Made by a program: the position numbers and the translations under genes
Origin: Clostridium sp. CAG:354_28_25
GTDB lineage: Bacteria > Bacillota > Clostridia > TANB77 > CAG-508
NCBI GenBank assembly: GCA_001915925.1
Contig: MNRL01000010.1
Coordinates: 1 to 64,000, forward strand
DNA length: 64,000 nucleotides
Reading direction: 5' to 3'
In this document: one piece after another, positions 49,701 to 56,954 of the stretch
How the letters are laid out: each line of letters begins with the position of its first letter
Position numbering within the stretch: position 1 is the first letter of the stretch
Notes under the pieces: model-generated
Told to the model about the DNA's origin: nothing
The model's database searches: none
The model's input: the letters and a program-made list of their open reading frames with translations, nothing else

Positions 49701-50535
49701 CAATCCTGATTACAGAGATGTAAAAATCGCATTCCAAGTAACAGAACCAAATACATCAGATAGAATATTAGTAAATACAGCAGAAATTGCTGATGATAGT
49801 GATAGTTCTGGGGATCCAATTGAGGATATAGATTCTACTCCAGATAACAACAATGAGTGGAACGAAGAAGACGACTTAGATAAAGAATTTGTAAAAGTTA
49901 AATACTTCGATTTAGCCCTAAAAAAATGGGTAAGTAAAGCAATCATAATAGATGCAGACGGAACACAGACTGTACAAGAAACAGGACATACAGGTGACGA
50001 AGATCCAGAACCACCAGCAAAAGTAGATTTAGGAAGAAGAGATATAAACAAAGTAACAGTAAAATTCGAATTCCAAATCAAAATAACAAACGAAGGTGAA
50101 ATCGCTGGATATGCAAAAGAAATAACAGATTATATCCCAGAAGGTTTAAGATTTGTACAAGAAGATAACCCGGATTGGTATACAAGAGAGCCTTTAAATG
50201 GTAAAGAAAGAGTTGCAACAAAATTATTAGAAAATACATTATTACAACCAGGAGAAAGTGCAACAGTATCAATCATCTTAACATGGATAAATGGACAAGA
50301 TAATATGGGCTTAAAAACAAATATTGCAGAAATAAGCCAAGATTATAATGATAGTCATACACCAGACATAGACTCTGTGCCAGACAACTTTAAAGAAGAT
50401 GAAGATGATATAGATGATGCTCCAGTAATGCTTACAGTAGCACTAGGTGATGCAAAATTATATATCGGAATAGCAACACTAGTAGTTATAGCACTAGGTG
50501 GAGGAGTATTCATAATTAAGAAATATGTAATTTAA
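46723..50535 (+). CDS. Second thioester-domain (Cys-Gln) surface adhesin, DUF11 stalk without Cna-B repeats
   Basis: A 1270-residue paralogue of the protein at 41595. It has a signal peptide (1-26), then a thioester domain with C79 (TIYCLKAEKGF) and Q184 (DVVQQMALWYF). Four DUF11-like modules open with FDLSLRKFI, FDLALRKFI, FDLALRKFI and FDLALKKWV, with the same acidic GQEDDDDFEK linkers. A C-terminal membrane helix ends in KKYVI. The last two modules and C-terminus are nearly the same as in the first adhesin (for example GHTGDEDPEPPAKVDLG), whereas the Cna-B block is missing, so the pair arose by duplication and then lost or gained the repeat block. GAAAAAGGATG is just upstream. It has its own promoter and a terminator at 50558. 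Confidence 0.92.
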   Translation: MKLIKKIAVSIIVMLLALAMGTSVFAATNPVTFGLSEYRRETNGKQYGYRINNGNKKVWKVIVYENDGTTMNFDNTIYCLKAEKGFYTATPNSFKQTYDKMVDFADKSNLVPAIFENDDYYYAATWILDHAYIPYYAKSGDSVEVQAQKTEQAAQDREDLLNASGMSDSLKQELTDDDIDVVQQMALWYFTNTKANENADIYHVDYAGEPSFQPVAIAEKGVGSYTTIEDVNQTRADAMEKLYQYMVKTAKSTENIEYYKTHNGKVEEPITLATEVNPTVELDGGNYIVGPYKINKNNDLPFELNAKFTDQDGTDLNGKYTLLNSSKQAVSQGTTIKDLVGQSFYISIPSSNIDDITKIKFSYTGSYRTSSKGFWTTTQNPDTVQPLVAVEKQETPLSGEKEVGVAKREFDLSLRKFISEVNGKEINREPTVDVSNLNKNIDGAKVTTATYNHNKKPVAVKPGDIVTYTIRVYNEGELDGYVGEITDYLPAELEFINDVENYPEETDFNAGYGWKIDASNNRVIKTNKLAYSSEAADRDQNASNLIKAYNGTTLDYKEVKVKCKVKNSTESLKKITNLAQITQETDSKGGAVTDRDSVPNGNFTLPSDTDLPTYKDDEINSGKQYIPGQEDDDDFEKVIIQEFDLALRKFISGKNGTTLIGREPSVDVTNLANGTATTATYNHPKKAVDMARGDVVEYTIRVYNEGSIDGYANKIVDKLPAELEFLPENETNIQYGWQVSEDGRTVTTDYLSEARGGIPVSTATTSNQNLIKAFDGTTLSYKDVKIVCKVKDTAEFGKKLTNLAEITEAKDSEGNDVIDRDSETNNMQVPSDEDLPAYKDDEINNEYVPGQEDDDDFEKVRVVYFDLALRKFITAVDDQEVTTRVPQLSIGEDGNIKYDHTKDPVEVENGDVVTYTIRIYNEGLIDGHATEVKDDIPDGLKFLPDNPINREYRWQESEDGQSVTTDYLAKAQEENDGDNLIKAYDPEKGLTENNPDYRDVKIAFQVTEPNTSDRILVNTAEIADDSDSSGDPIEDIDSTPDNNNEWNEEDDLDKEFVKVKYFDLALKKWVSKAIIIDADGTQTVQETGHTGDEDPEPPAKVDLGRRDINKVTVKFEFQIKITNEGEIAGYAKEITDYIPEGLRFVQEDNPDWYTREPLNGKERVATKLLENTLLQPGESATVSIILTWINGQDNMGLKTNIAEISQDYNDSHTPDIDSVPDNFKEDEDDIDDAPVMLTVALGDAKLYIGIATLVVIALGGGVFIIKKYVI

Positions 50536-50557
50536 AAAATCTTTAAAACAAAAATGC

Positions 50558-50596
50558 AAAAAAAGAGGGTATTCGGATTAGATATCCTCTTTTTTA
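50558..50596 (+). terminator. Intrinsic terminator after the second thioester adhesin
   Basis: Arms aaaaaaagagggtat (50558-50572) and atatcctctttttt (50582-50595) with one G-T pair and a T tract. Confidence 0.88.
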
Positions 50597-50701
50597 TATA
50601 AAGGTTATAAAATATTAGTAAAGAATTTATGAGTGCTAAAGATGATATAATAACTGGTATAAATTTATTAGACATATAGAACATTGATTTTTTGATATAG
50701 A

Positions 50702-50730
50702 TTGAAAAAATAGAAATTTTATGATATCAT
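50702..50730 (+). promoter_or_regulatory. Promoter of the zeta-kinase operon
   Basis: TTGAAA (50702-50707), a 17-base spacer, TATCAT (50725-50730), 38 bases before the first start codon. Confidence 0.6.
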
Positions 50731-50768
50731 AGTAGTTACCATAAAACGAGAAGTAAAGGAGAAAAAGT

Positions 50769-50996
50769 ATGAGTGATATGAGTAAAAATACAAATCTAGA
50801 AATAGCTGTTGAAATTATGGCAGCTAAAATTGCAAAAATGTCTAGAGAAGGATATACAGCTGAAGACGATAAAATGAAAAAACTGATAGATGAAAGAAAT
50901 AAAATGTATATTGGAGAAGAGGATGTAATAGAGAAAATAATAACAGAATACGGACCAGAAATAAAAAAAGATTATATTAATATAGAAGGAGAATAG
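50769..50996 (+). CDS. Small helical protein in antitoxin position before the zeta kinase
   Basis: A 75-residue, highly charged, predicted all-helical protein (NLEIAVEIMAAKIAKMSREG, then EDDKMKKLIDERNKMY, then IIEKIITEYGPEIKK). I cannot name its family with certainty. Its length, helical make-up and position three bases before the zeta-type kinase match the layout of epsilon/zeta toxin-antitoxin pairs, where the small protein blocks the kinase. AAAGGAG precedes the ATG, and the operon promoter lies just upstream. An alternative is a small regulator unrelated to inhibition. Confidence 0.75.
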   Translation: MSDMSKNTNLEIAVEIMAAKIAKMSREGYTAEDDKMKKLIDERNKMYIGEEDVIEKIITEYGPEIKKDYINIEGE

Positions 50997-50999
50997 AAT

Positions 51000-51842
51000 A
51001 TGGAAGAAAATAAAACATTAGAAGAAGTATGTACTGAATATAAGCTTTCAGAAGACGAACGCAACGAAATAGGAAACAAAATAAATGCGATTATGTTAGC
51101 AGGAAAGAAAACAAGTGAGCAACCTATAGCAATAATAGATATTGCACCTCCAGGTTCTGGAAAAACAGGTTTAAACGGATATGCCTGTGCACAGTTTAAG
51201 GATAATAATGCTGTTGTCATTAATAGTGATGAATTAAAACCATTTCATCCTAGAATAGATGAATTAGCAAAAAAATATCCAGAATATTATACAAAAGTAA
51301 CTAATCAAGAAAGTAATTTTTGGACAGACAATTTATTTGATGTTGCAGTAGCTAGTAGGTATAATGTTATTTTTGAGGGAACAGGTAGAAACTTAAAACT
51401 ATTAACAAAGATGATGAGCAAAATGCATGGGTACAAAATAGTTGTAAGAGGAATGGCCGTTAATGAACTAAATTGCTTGATGTCAATAATTGAAAGATAT
51501 GAAGGACAAGTAGAACAAAAAGGCTGGGGAAGGTTGGTAATGGAAGATCATTTTTATAAAGCATATGATGAAATGCTAGAAAATATCCAAGCGATTGAAG
51601 AATCTGGAATGGCAGATATTGTTGAAGTTTATACAAGAAGTGACAATCCAAGTAGACCACTAAGAATATATAGTAGTAGAAATAGAGAATTTAAAGATGC
51701 AAGAACAGCTGTAATTGTTGGAAGAGAAAGAGACAGAAAAAGTGCAGAACAATATTATGAAGAAAAATTTAGTAAAAGAGGAACAAAACCAACAAAGTTT
51801 CCAGAAGAAAAAGAACTTCTAGAAAAAATAACAGAAATATGA
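51000..51842 (+). CDS. Zeta-toxin-family P-loop kinase
   Basis: A 280-residue kinase of the zeta/PezT family. The Walker A is APPGSGKTG (49-57; K55). The acidic substrate-site motif is INSDELKPFHP (D77), and EGTGRN (126-131) corresponds to the EGTxR motif of the family. Downstream, SIIERYE and a Lys/Arg-rich C-terminal part follow. Known zeta toxins phosphorylate UDP-N-acetylglucosamine and block wall synthesis; a role in other nucleotide-sugar or non-toxic phosphorylation is possible. It is three bases after the small helical gene. A GAAGGAG precedes the ATG inside the end of that gene. It has no signal peptide. Confidence 0.88.
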   Translation: MEENKTLEEVCTEYKLSEDERNEIGNKINAIMLAGKKTSEQPIAIIDIAPPGSGKTGLNGYACAQFKDNNAVVINSDELKPFHPRIDELAKKYPEYYTKVTNQESNFWTDNLFDVAVASRYNVIFEGTGRNLKLLTKMMSKMHGYKIVVRGMAVNELNCLMSIIERYEGQVEQKGWGRLVMEDHFYKAYDEMLENIQAIEESGMADIVEVYTRSDNPSRPLRIYSSRNREFKDARTAVIVGRERDRKSAEQYYEEKFSKRGTKPTKFPEEKELLEKITEI

Positions 51843-51883
51843 GAACAAGGAATACAATTATAAATTTGAATAGAGGGATGATT

Positions 51884-52906
51884 ATGAACGAATCAAAAAC
51901 AATAAAAGATGTTGTGGAAGAGGTAGAAAAATCTTCAACAACCTTTGAAAAAACAAATACTGACTTAAAAAGAAAATTTTTAAAATGGAATATAGAAGCA
52001 TTTAATATGATTGCTTCTTCAGTAAGTGTAAATAGAGGCTCATTTGGAACTGGCTATCCATTTTATGTATTGGATGAAAATTTAAATGGAGAAATTCCAA
52101 TTATTTCGGAACAAATTAGATATAACAGGCAATTAGTAAGAGATGGGGAGCCTGTACAAAAATCCATATGGCAGTGTAAATCTTGTCTAGAAAGAAATTA
52201 TGATATAATGCCAGATTTAAAAATAGTATGTAAACCATGCCAAAATATGATAGATTCATTAAAGCCAAGAAAAATTATAAACAGATTACCTGACTTAGAC
52301 ATGTGGTTAGTTTGTGAGGACGGAAGTATTGAACAAGCACAAGCTGAATTAAGCAAATTACTAGAGAAATATAATATGCGTACATCAGATGTTTCTCCAT
52401 TACAATCTTTAAGTGATGTTGTGAAAATTTCAACAAATTTAAAAGACGGAGAATTTCCAAAAGTATTTTTGCCAATAGATGCACATATTATGGAAAAATC
52501 AAAATTGATGGAACTAGTAGAACAAGTACCAGATGAATTACAATTAGCAAAACTAGAAGAAAGAAAACCATATTTACCAATTAGACCAAAATCACTTAGA
52601 AAAGAATGGCAATATGATGACGAGGCATATAACTTTATTTATGATTATCTTTCAGCTTTTACAGCATTTAACTTTACAGAAGGAATGGAAGAAACACTAC
52701 AAAAGAGCAGAACTAGAGTAATAAGAGAAAATACGCCAGAAGAATTGTTCGATTTTCTTACGCAAGCAGCAACTCCAGCAAACTTTAGAAGATTTCAGGA
52801 ACATGAATTAGAAGAAATTTTTTATAGAAGAATAACAGGATGGGGCGAGCAACTAACAAAGGAAAGAGGAGAATTAGAAGAAGACGAGGGACCTGAACTT
52901 GAATAA
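51884..52906 (+). CDS. Zinc-ribbon protein of unknown function in the zeta-kinase operon
   Basis: A 340-residue soluble protein that I do not recognise. A zinc-ribbon-like pair, CKSC (98-101) and CKPC (116-119), sits in the N-terminal third, and the C-terminal half is helical and acidic, ending GELEEDEGPELE. I place the start at ATG 51884, seven bases after AGAGGG; an in-frame ATG at 51839 overlaps the zeta stop but has no ribosome binding site. It follows the zeta kinase by 41 bases and precedes the PHP gene by 16, with no terminator, so all four genes are probably one transcript. Its role in that group is unknown. Confidence 0.8.
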   Translation: MNESKTIKDVVEEVEKSSTTFEKTNTDLKRKFLKWNIEAFNMIASSVSVNRGSFGTGYPFYVLDENLNGEIPIISEQIRYNRQLVRDGEPVQKSIWQCKSCLERNYDIMPDLKIVCKPCQNMIDSLKPRKIINRLPDLDMWLVCEDGSIEQAQAELSKLLEKYNMRTSDVSPLQSLSDVVKISTNLKDGEFPKVFLPIDAHIMEKSKLMELVEQVPDELQLAKLEERKPYLPIRPKSLRKEWQYDDEAYNFIYDYLSAFTAFNFTEGMEETLQKSRTRVIRENTPEELFDFLTQAATPANFRRFQEHELEEIFYRRITGWGEQLTKERGELEEDEGPELE

Positions 52907-52922
52907 TAAGGAGGAAGATAGA

Positions 52923-53816
52923 ATGGGAAAAAGAATAGATTTACATATTCATACAACAGTTTCAGATGGAGCATTAACACCTAAAGAAGTAATAGATGAA
53001 GCATGTAAAAATGGAGTATCTGTAATTGCAATAGCAGACCATGATACAGTAGATGCATATAATGATGAATTATTTGAATATGCAAAAAGTAAAAATATAA
53101 AGATAATAAATGCAGTCGAGATTTCTACTAAAGCGAAAAAAGCAGGAGTACATGTATTAGGATATAATCTAGATTTAAATGATGAAGAGTTTAAAGAAAG
53201 ATTAAGTAAAATTAGAAATGCGAGACATAATTATTTACATGATGTAGCTAAAAAGTTAGAAGAACTAGGATATTATATAAATGTAGAAGAATTAGATAAG
53301 ATAGATGCTGTAACAAAAGCACATATAGCTTTAGATGCAACAAACAATCCAAAAAACAAAGAAAAATTATTAGCAGAATTTGGGCATATTCCAAGTAAAG
53401 GAGAATTTATAGAAACAATAATGAACGAAAATTGTCCTGCATATGTAAAAAAGGAAAGTGCAACTCCAAAAGAAGCTGCAGAAATTATAAGAGCTGCAAA
53501 TGGAAAAGTGGTTTTAGCACATCCAGTAGCATATGTGCATGAAGATAATTTGAACGATGAAGATATTTTGGAAATTGTTAATGATATGAAACCTGATGGA
53601 TTAGAAGCTAACTATTTGTATGTAGATAGATATGATAAGAAATTTGATGAAACAGAAAAATGGAATGAATTTGCTAAGAAACACAACTTATTTGTAACGG
53701 TTGGTTCTGATTTCCATAATAAAGATGGACTTAGACCAGAAATAGGTTTTATAAATACAGACTTTGTTTTAGCAGAAGAAGTTATTGAGGAGATTCTTAG
53801 AAATTTAGAAAAATAA
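52923..53816 (+). CDS. PHP-domain phosphoesterase
   Basis: A 297-residue PHP protein. The metal-binding motifs are visible in order: HIHTTVSDG near the N-terminus, IADHDT (about 37-42), a Glu in AVEIST, the His of LAHPVAY, and the C-terminal GSDFHN. Members of this branch (YciV/RNase AM-like) hydrolyse small phosphate esters such as 3',5'-nucleoside bisphosphates or 5' ends of short RNA. The ATG at 52923 follows AAGGAGGAAG. It is the last gene of the zeta-kinase operon. A phosphatase next to a kinase could reverse or process its product, but that is inference. Confidence 0.9.
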   Translation: MGKRIDLHIHTTVSDGALTPKEVIDEACKNGVSVIAIADHDTVDAYNDELFEYAKSKNIKIINAVEISTKAKKAGVHVLGYNLDLNDEEFKERLSKIRNARHNYLHDVAKKLEELGYYINVEELDKIDAVTKAHIALDATNNPKNKEKLLAEFGHIPSKGEFIETIMNENCPAYVKKESATPKEAAEIIRAANGKVVLAHPVAYVHEDNLNDEDILEIVNDMKPDGLEANYLYVDRYDKKFDETEKWNEFAKKHNLFVTVGSDFHNKDGLRPEIGFINTDFVLAEEVIEEILRNLEK

Positions 53817-53900
53817 AGTAAAGATAAGGATAGAGTTAGTAAAATTGAATATTATACAATATGTAATTAAAAAATAATATAAAATGTCTAAAAATAGTAT

Positions 53901-53948
53901 CCGTAAAGTGATAGAGCATTGCACCAAGAATTGGAAGCAATGCTCTAT
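53901..53948 (+). promoter_or_regulatory. CCGTA-type element (copy 4) fused to a perfect 12-bp inverted repeat
   Basis: CCGTAAAGTGATAGAGC (53901-53917) runs into an inverted repeat ATAGAGCATTGC (53911-53922) with GCAATGCTCTAT (53937-53948). The loop is 14 bases. It sits in front of the surface-protein pseudogene at 53993. No good T tract follows, and a TATAAT at 53962 lacks a clear -35. Confidence 0.5.
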
Positions 53949-53992
53949 TTACTTATATTAATATAATAAGTTATTATAGGAGAAATAGGTGT

Positions 53993-54601
53993 ATGCAAAT
54001 GAAAGGAAAAAAAGTAGAATCGGTAAAAAACAATAATAAGAAAAGAGTAATAAATAAGAAAGCAATAATAGGATTAATAGTGATACTGGGAATTTTACTA
54101 CTAACTTTTACTTTTACCAAACAATTTGTAGAATCAAGTGGCTCAACAGCAAAACAAAATGAAGAAACAAATGCAGAAACTAGAGCTACATCATAATCGG
54201 TAACAGGAAATGCAACAATAGAAGAAAACATTCCAGAAGGAATGAGCCTAGCAAACAATGACGGAACATGGGAAGAACAAGCTGGAGTATTAAGAAAGAT
54301 AATAGCAGAAATAAATCCAGGGGAAACAAAAGAATATACAGTAGTACTAGACTGGAATACAGCAGAAACCAACATGGGAGAAAAAGACAATATAGTAAGT
54401 ATAGTAGATACACAAAATATACCAGGATTTGTAGATAACAATGATAAAGATAATACATCAAATGCAAATGTCATAATCTCTGTAGAAACAGGAGAATTAC
54501 CAATAGGATTAATACTTGCATTAGTAGCATTAGTAGGATTAGAAACAGTAACATTAAGATATGCAGTAGTACTTACTAAAAGACAAAAGAAAAATAAATA
54601 A
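53993..54601 (+). pseudogene. Remnant of a DUF11-type surface protein with an internal stop
   Basis: The frame opens at ATG 53993 (AGGAG upstream) with a basic N-terminus and a membrane helix (AIIGLIVILGILLLTF), then stops at TAA 54194-54196. The same frame continues to 54601 with EINPGETKEYTVVLDW, NMGEKDNIVSI and a C-terminal anchor ETGELPIGLIL to KRQKKNK. The middle resembles the C-terminal DUF11 module of the large adhesins, but most of the ectodomain is gone. One in-frame nonsense codon plus a large internal loss indicates decay; read-through of TAA is possible but less likely. Confidence 0.75.
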
Positions 54602-54622
54602 AGACAAGTAATAATAAAATAT

Positions 54623-54681
54623 AAAGCATCAATTGAAATGCAAACTTTTAGTTAAAGAAGGCATTCAATGGATGCTTTTAT
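54623..54681 (+). terminator. Terminator hairpin after the surface-protein remnant
   Basis: AAAGCATCAATTGAAATGC (54623-54641) pairs with GCATTCAATGGATGCTTT (54661-54678), with small bulges, followed by TT. Confidence 0.7.
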
Positions 54682-54690
54682 AATATTGAA

Positions 54691-54789
54691 ATTATTTTGA
54701 TACAGCAAAAAATGTTAAAGGAAGAAAATTATTTCGATACAACGAAAAAAATGTCAAAAAAAGAAAGTTATTTCGATACATCGAAATAA
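54691..54789 (+). promoter_or_regulatory. Three-copy operator-like array upstream of the AAA ATPase
   Basis: Three copies of TTATTT(C/T)GATACA-CGAAA begin at about 54692, 54729 and 54768 (spacing 37 and 39). The last is a palindrome of two 10-base arms, TTATTTCGAT and ATCGAAATAA, two bases apart. It lies right next to the -35 box of the ATPase promoter. Confidence 0.6.
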
Positions 54790-54790
54790 C

Positions 54791-54818
54791 TTGAAAAAAT
54801 AAAATAATCTGTTATAAT
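54791..54818 (+). promoter_or_regulatory. Promoter of the AAA ATPase gene
   Basis: TTGAAA (54791-54796), a 16-base spacer, TATAAT (54813-54818). Confidence 0.65.
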
Positions 54819-54837
54819 TAAATTAGAGGTGAAAACT

Positions 54838-56034
54838 ATGTTAAAAAGAGAATATTATTTAAAAAGAATAAGACCATTTTATCAAGAAAATAGTTTAATT
54901 AAAATAATATATGGTTTAAGAAGAGCTGGTAAATCAGTAATATTAAATCAAATTAAGGATGAATTACTAAAAGATAAAACTGATGAAAGCCATATTATAT
55001 ATATAAATTTTGAATCGTTAGATTACAGTTTTATAAAAAATGCAATAGATTTAAATAATTATATAAAACAACAAATTAAAGATAATAAAACATACTATAT
55101 ATTTTTAGACGAAATACAAAAAGTAAAAGATTTTGAAAAAGGAATAAATTCACTTCGTATAACGAATCAATGTAGTATTTTTATAACTGGTTCAAACAGC
55201 AAGATGACATTTAAAGAACTTTCAACTGACTTAACAGGTAGATATGTTAGTTTTAAAGTAAATCCACTGAACTTTTCTGAAGCACTAGAAATAACAAATA
55301 CAAATGATTATAAAAAATTATTGTTTGATATTTTTGAATGGGGAAGCTTACCACAAAGGTTTTCATTTAAAGAGGATATTACTAAATTAAATTATATATC
55401 AGATGTATATGATTCTATTGTTTTAAAGGACGTTGTAGAGAGATTGGGAGTAAAAGATATTACTTTATTTAATAAAGTATGGCAATATATTTTAGAAACT
55501 GAAGGAAGAGAATTTTCTGCAACTAATGTCTTGAAATATTTAAAAAATGAATATAGAGAAGTATCTGCAGAAACTTTATATAACTATATAGAAGCATTAT
55601 GTTCGACTTTTATTATTAACAAAGTATACAGATATGATATACATGGTAAAAGTATTTTAAAAACATTAAATAAATATTATGTATCAGATCTTGGAGTGAA
55701 AAAGATAAAAAATACAAATAAAGAAACTAATTATTCAATTTGTTTAGAGAATTTGGTATATAATGAATTAATTTTTAAAGGATATGATGTTTATATAGGA
55801 AAATTAAAAGATGCAGAAGTCGATTTTGTAGCTATAAAAGATAAAAAGATTAAGTATATTCAAGTAAGCTTATATTTAAATTCCGAAGAAACAATAAATA
55901 GGGAATTTGGAGCATATAAGAGTATACAAGACAATTATCCCAAATATGTAATATCTTTAGATGATGTGGATATGTCAACTAATGGAATAAAGCATTTGAA
56001 TGTTTTTGACTTTTTGTTAAATGAAGATTTTTAA
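54838..56034 (+). CDS. AAA-family ATPase with C-terminal DUF4143 (AAA_14 type)
   Basis: A 398-residue protein of the common bacterial AAA_14/DUF4143 group. The Walker A is GLRRAGKS (26-33), Walker B IFLDEIQ (88-94), and a sensor-like ITGSNSKM follows. The C-terminal domain (about 190-398) has ENLVYNELIFKGYDVYIG and DAEVDFVAI with YIQVS, a pattern resembling PD-(D/E)xK nuclease folds. The family's role is not established; it is frequent in mobile and accessory regions. I place the start at ATG 54838 after TAGAGGTG; the GTG at 54829 lies inside that ribosome binding site. An operator-like array precedes its promoter. It is bracketed by surface-protein fragments with near-identical 3' ends, which suggests insertion or rearrangement. 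Confidence 0.88.
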   Translation: MLKREYYLKRIRPFYQENSLIKIIYGLRRAGKSVILNQIKDELLKDKTDESHIIYINFESLDYSFIKNAIDLNNYIKQQIKDNKTYYIFLDEIQKVKDFEKGINSLRITNQCSIFITGSNSKMTFKELSTDLTGRYVSFKVNPLNFSEALEITNTNDYKKLLFDIFEWGSLPQRFSFKEDITKLNYISDVYDSIVLKDVVERLGVKDITLFNKVWQYILETEGREFSATNVLKYLKNEYREVSAETLYNYIEALCSTFIINKVYRYDIHGKSILKTLNKYYVSDLGVKKIKNTNKETNYSICLENLVYNELIFKGYDVYIGKLKDAEVDFVAIKDKKIKYIQVSLYLNSEETINREFGAYKSIQDNYPKYVISLDDVDMSTNGIKHLNVFDFLLNEDF

Positions 56035-56074
56035 AGTCAAAAATTGCACAACAAAGTAGTCAAAAAATGCACAA
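56035..56074 (+). repeat. Two direct repeats after the ATPase gene
   Basis: AGTCAAAAATTGCACAA (56035-56051) and AGTCAAAAAATGCACAA (56058-56074) differ at one base. They lie between the intact ATPase and the ATPase fragment. Confidence 0.65.
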
Positions 56075-56087
56075 TGCTATTGGATGA

Positions 56088-56357
56088 ATGAAAATGTATA
56101 CAATGTCTTTATATGAATCTGGAGATTCATCAGGAGAGGCTTCTTTAAAAGATTTATTTGAAAATAAAGTGAAAAAAAAGCTCGTAAAAAAGGTAGAGTT
56201 AAAAAGATTAGCGGAACTGATTGTAAAAGGTGGTTGGCCTGAAGCAGTAAATATTAGTGTTAATGGAGCTATGAAAATTACTAGAAGTTATATTGAGGCT
56301 GTACTAGATAAAGATATTATAGAGATTGATGGAGTAAATAGAGATAAGCAAAAGTAG
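56088..56357 (+). pseudogene. Fragment of a second AAA_14/DUF4143 ATPase
   Basis: An 89-codon frame with MYTMSLYESGDSSGEASL, then ELKRLAELIVKGGWPEAVN and SYIEAVLDKDIIEIDG. These are internal DUF4143-ATPase motifs that normally lie in the middle of a protein of about 400-450 residues. The Walker motifs and the C-terminal domain are missing. There is no ribosome binding site. It ends in a stop where it runs into the MucBP fragment. Confidence 0.8.
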
Positions 56358-56683
56358 GAGATGAATATGACATAAAAGCAAAAGAGTTCTTAAGTTATAA
56401 ACTAGTAGAAGCAGATGAAGAAGAAAACAGCATGTTACCAACAAATGCAGCAGGAACGATGACAGAAGAGAAAATAGTAGTAAACTACTACTATAAGCAA
56501 CCAGCAAAAGTAATAGTACACTATGTAGAAAAAGCAACAGGAAAAGAAATAGAGGAAATAAATCCAGAAACAGGAGAATTACCAATAGGATTAATACTTG
56601 TATTAGTTGCATTAGTAGGATTAGAGACAGTAACATTAAGATATGCAGTAGTATTTACTAAAAGGCAAAAAAATAAGAAATAA
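56348..56683 (+). pseudogene. 3' fragment of a MucBP-type surface protein
   Basis: The frame from 56348 to 56683 reads VGDEYDIKAKEFLSYKLVE, a MucBP-type repeat, then KIVVNYYYKQPAKVIVHYVE and a C-terminal anchor ETGELPIGLIL to KRQKNKK. That is the end of a mucin-binding-type surface protein; the 5' part is missing and a stop lies just upstream (56345-56347). The last 110 bases are about 94 percent alike, by eye, to the end of the remnant at 54487-54601. Confidence 0.8.
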
Positions 56684-56687
56684 CTAA

Positions 56688-56733
56688 AAAACAGCATCTT
56701 AAGATTGTAAAAATTAAAAGGTGCTGTTTTTTT
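56688..56733 (+). terminator. Intrinsic terminator after the MucBP fragment
   Basis: AAAACAGCATCTT (56688-56700) pairs with AAGGTGCTGTTTT (56718-56730) with one G-T pair, followed by TTT. Confidence 0.85.
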
Positions 56734-56766
56734 ATGTAAAAACTAATTATACCAAAAATAGAAAAT

Positions 56767-56838
56767 CGGGATTTTAGGAACGTCCCCAAACCCCTCCCCA
56801 AATCCCTCTTCGGGAAAAAAGGAATGTTCCCAAATCCC
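56767..56838 (+). repeat. Pair of REP-like palindromic repeats, copies 9-10
   Basis: One unit (56767-56794) has CGGGATTTTAGGAACG and TCCCCAAACCCC. A second (56812-56838) has GGGAAAAAAGGAATGTTCC and AAATCCC. The rest of the 397-base gap to 57081 holds the CCGTA element and the promoter, with no gene. Confidence 0.72.
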
Positions 56839-56954
56839 TAAGGGTTTTACAAGATACAATGAAAGAACAATGGCAATAAAAAAATATTTTTTAAAATGTC
56901 ATAATAATTTAATATTCTAAAAAATATAGAAGCAAAAAACTTCAAAATAAGCTT

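Noticed and set aside
54194..54196. Programmed read-through of the TAA in the 53993 frame
   Set aside because: No read-through context is visible, the ectodomain is mostly missing, and neighbouring fragments are decayed.
10994..56838. GGGACGGTCC repeats as insertion sequence ends
   Set aside because: No transposase lies near any copy and the copies are single hairpins, not paired terminal repeats.
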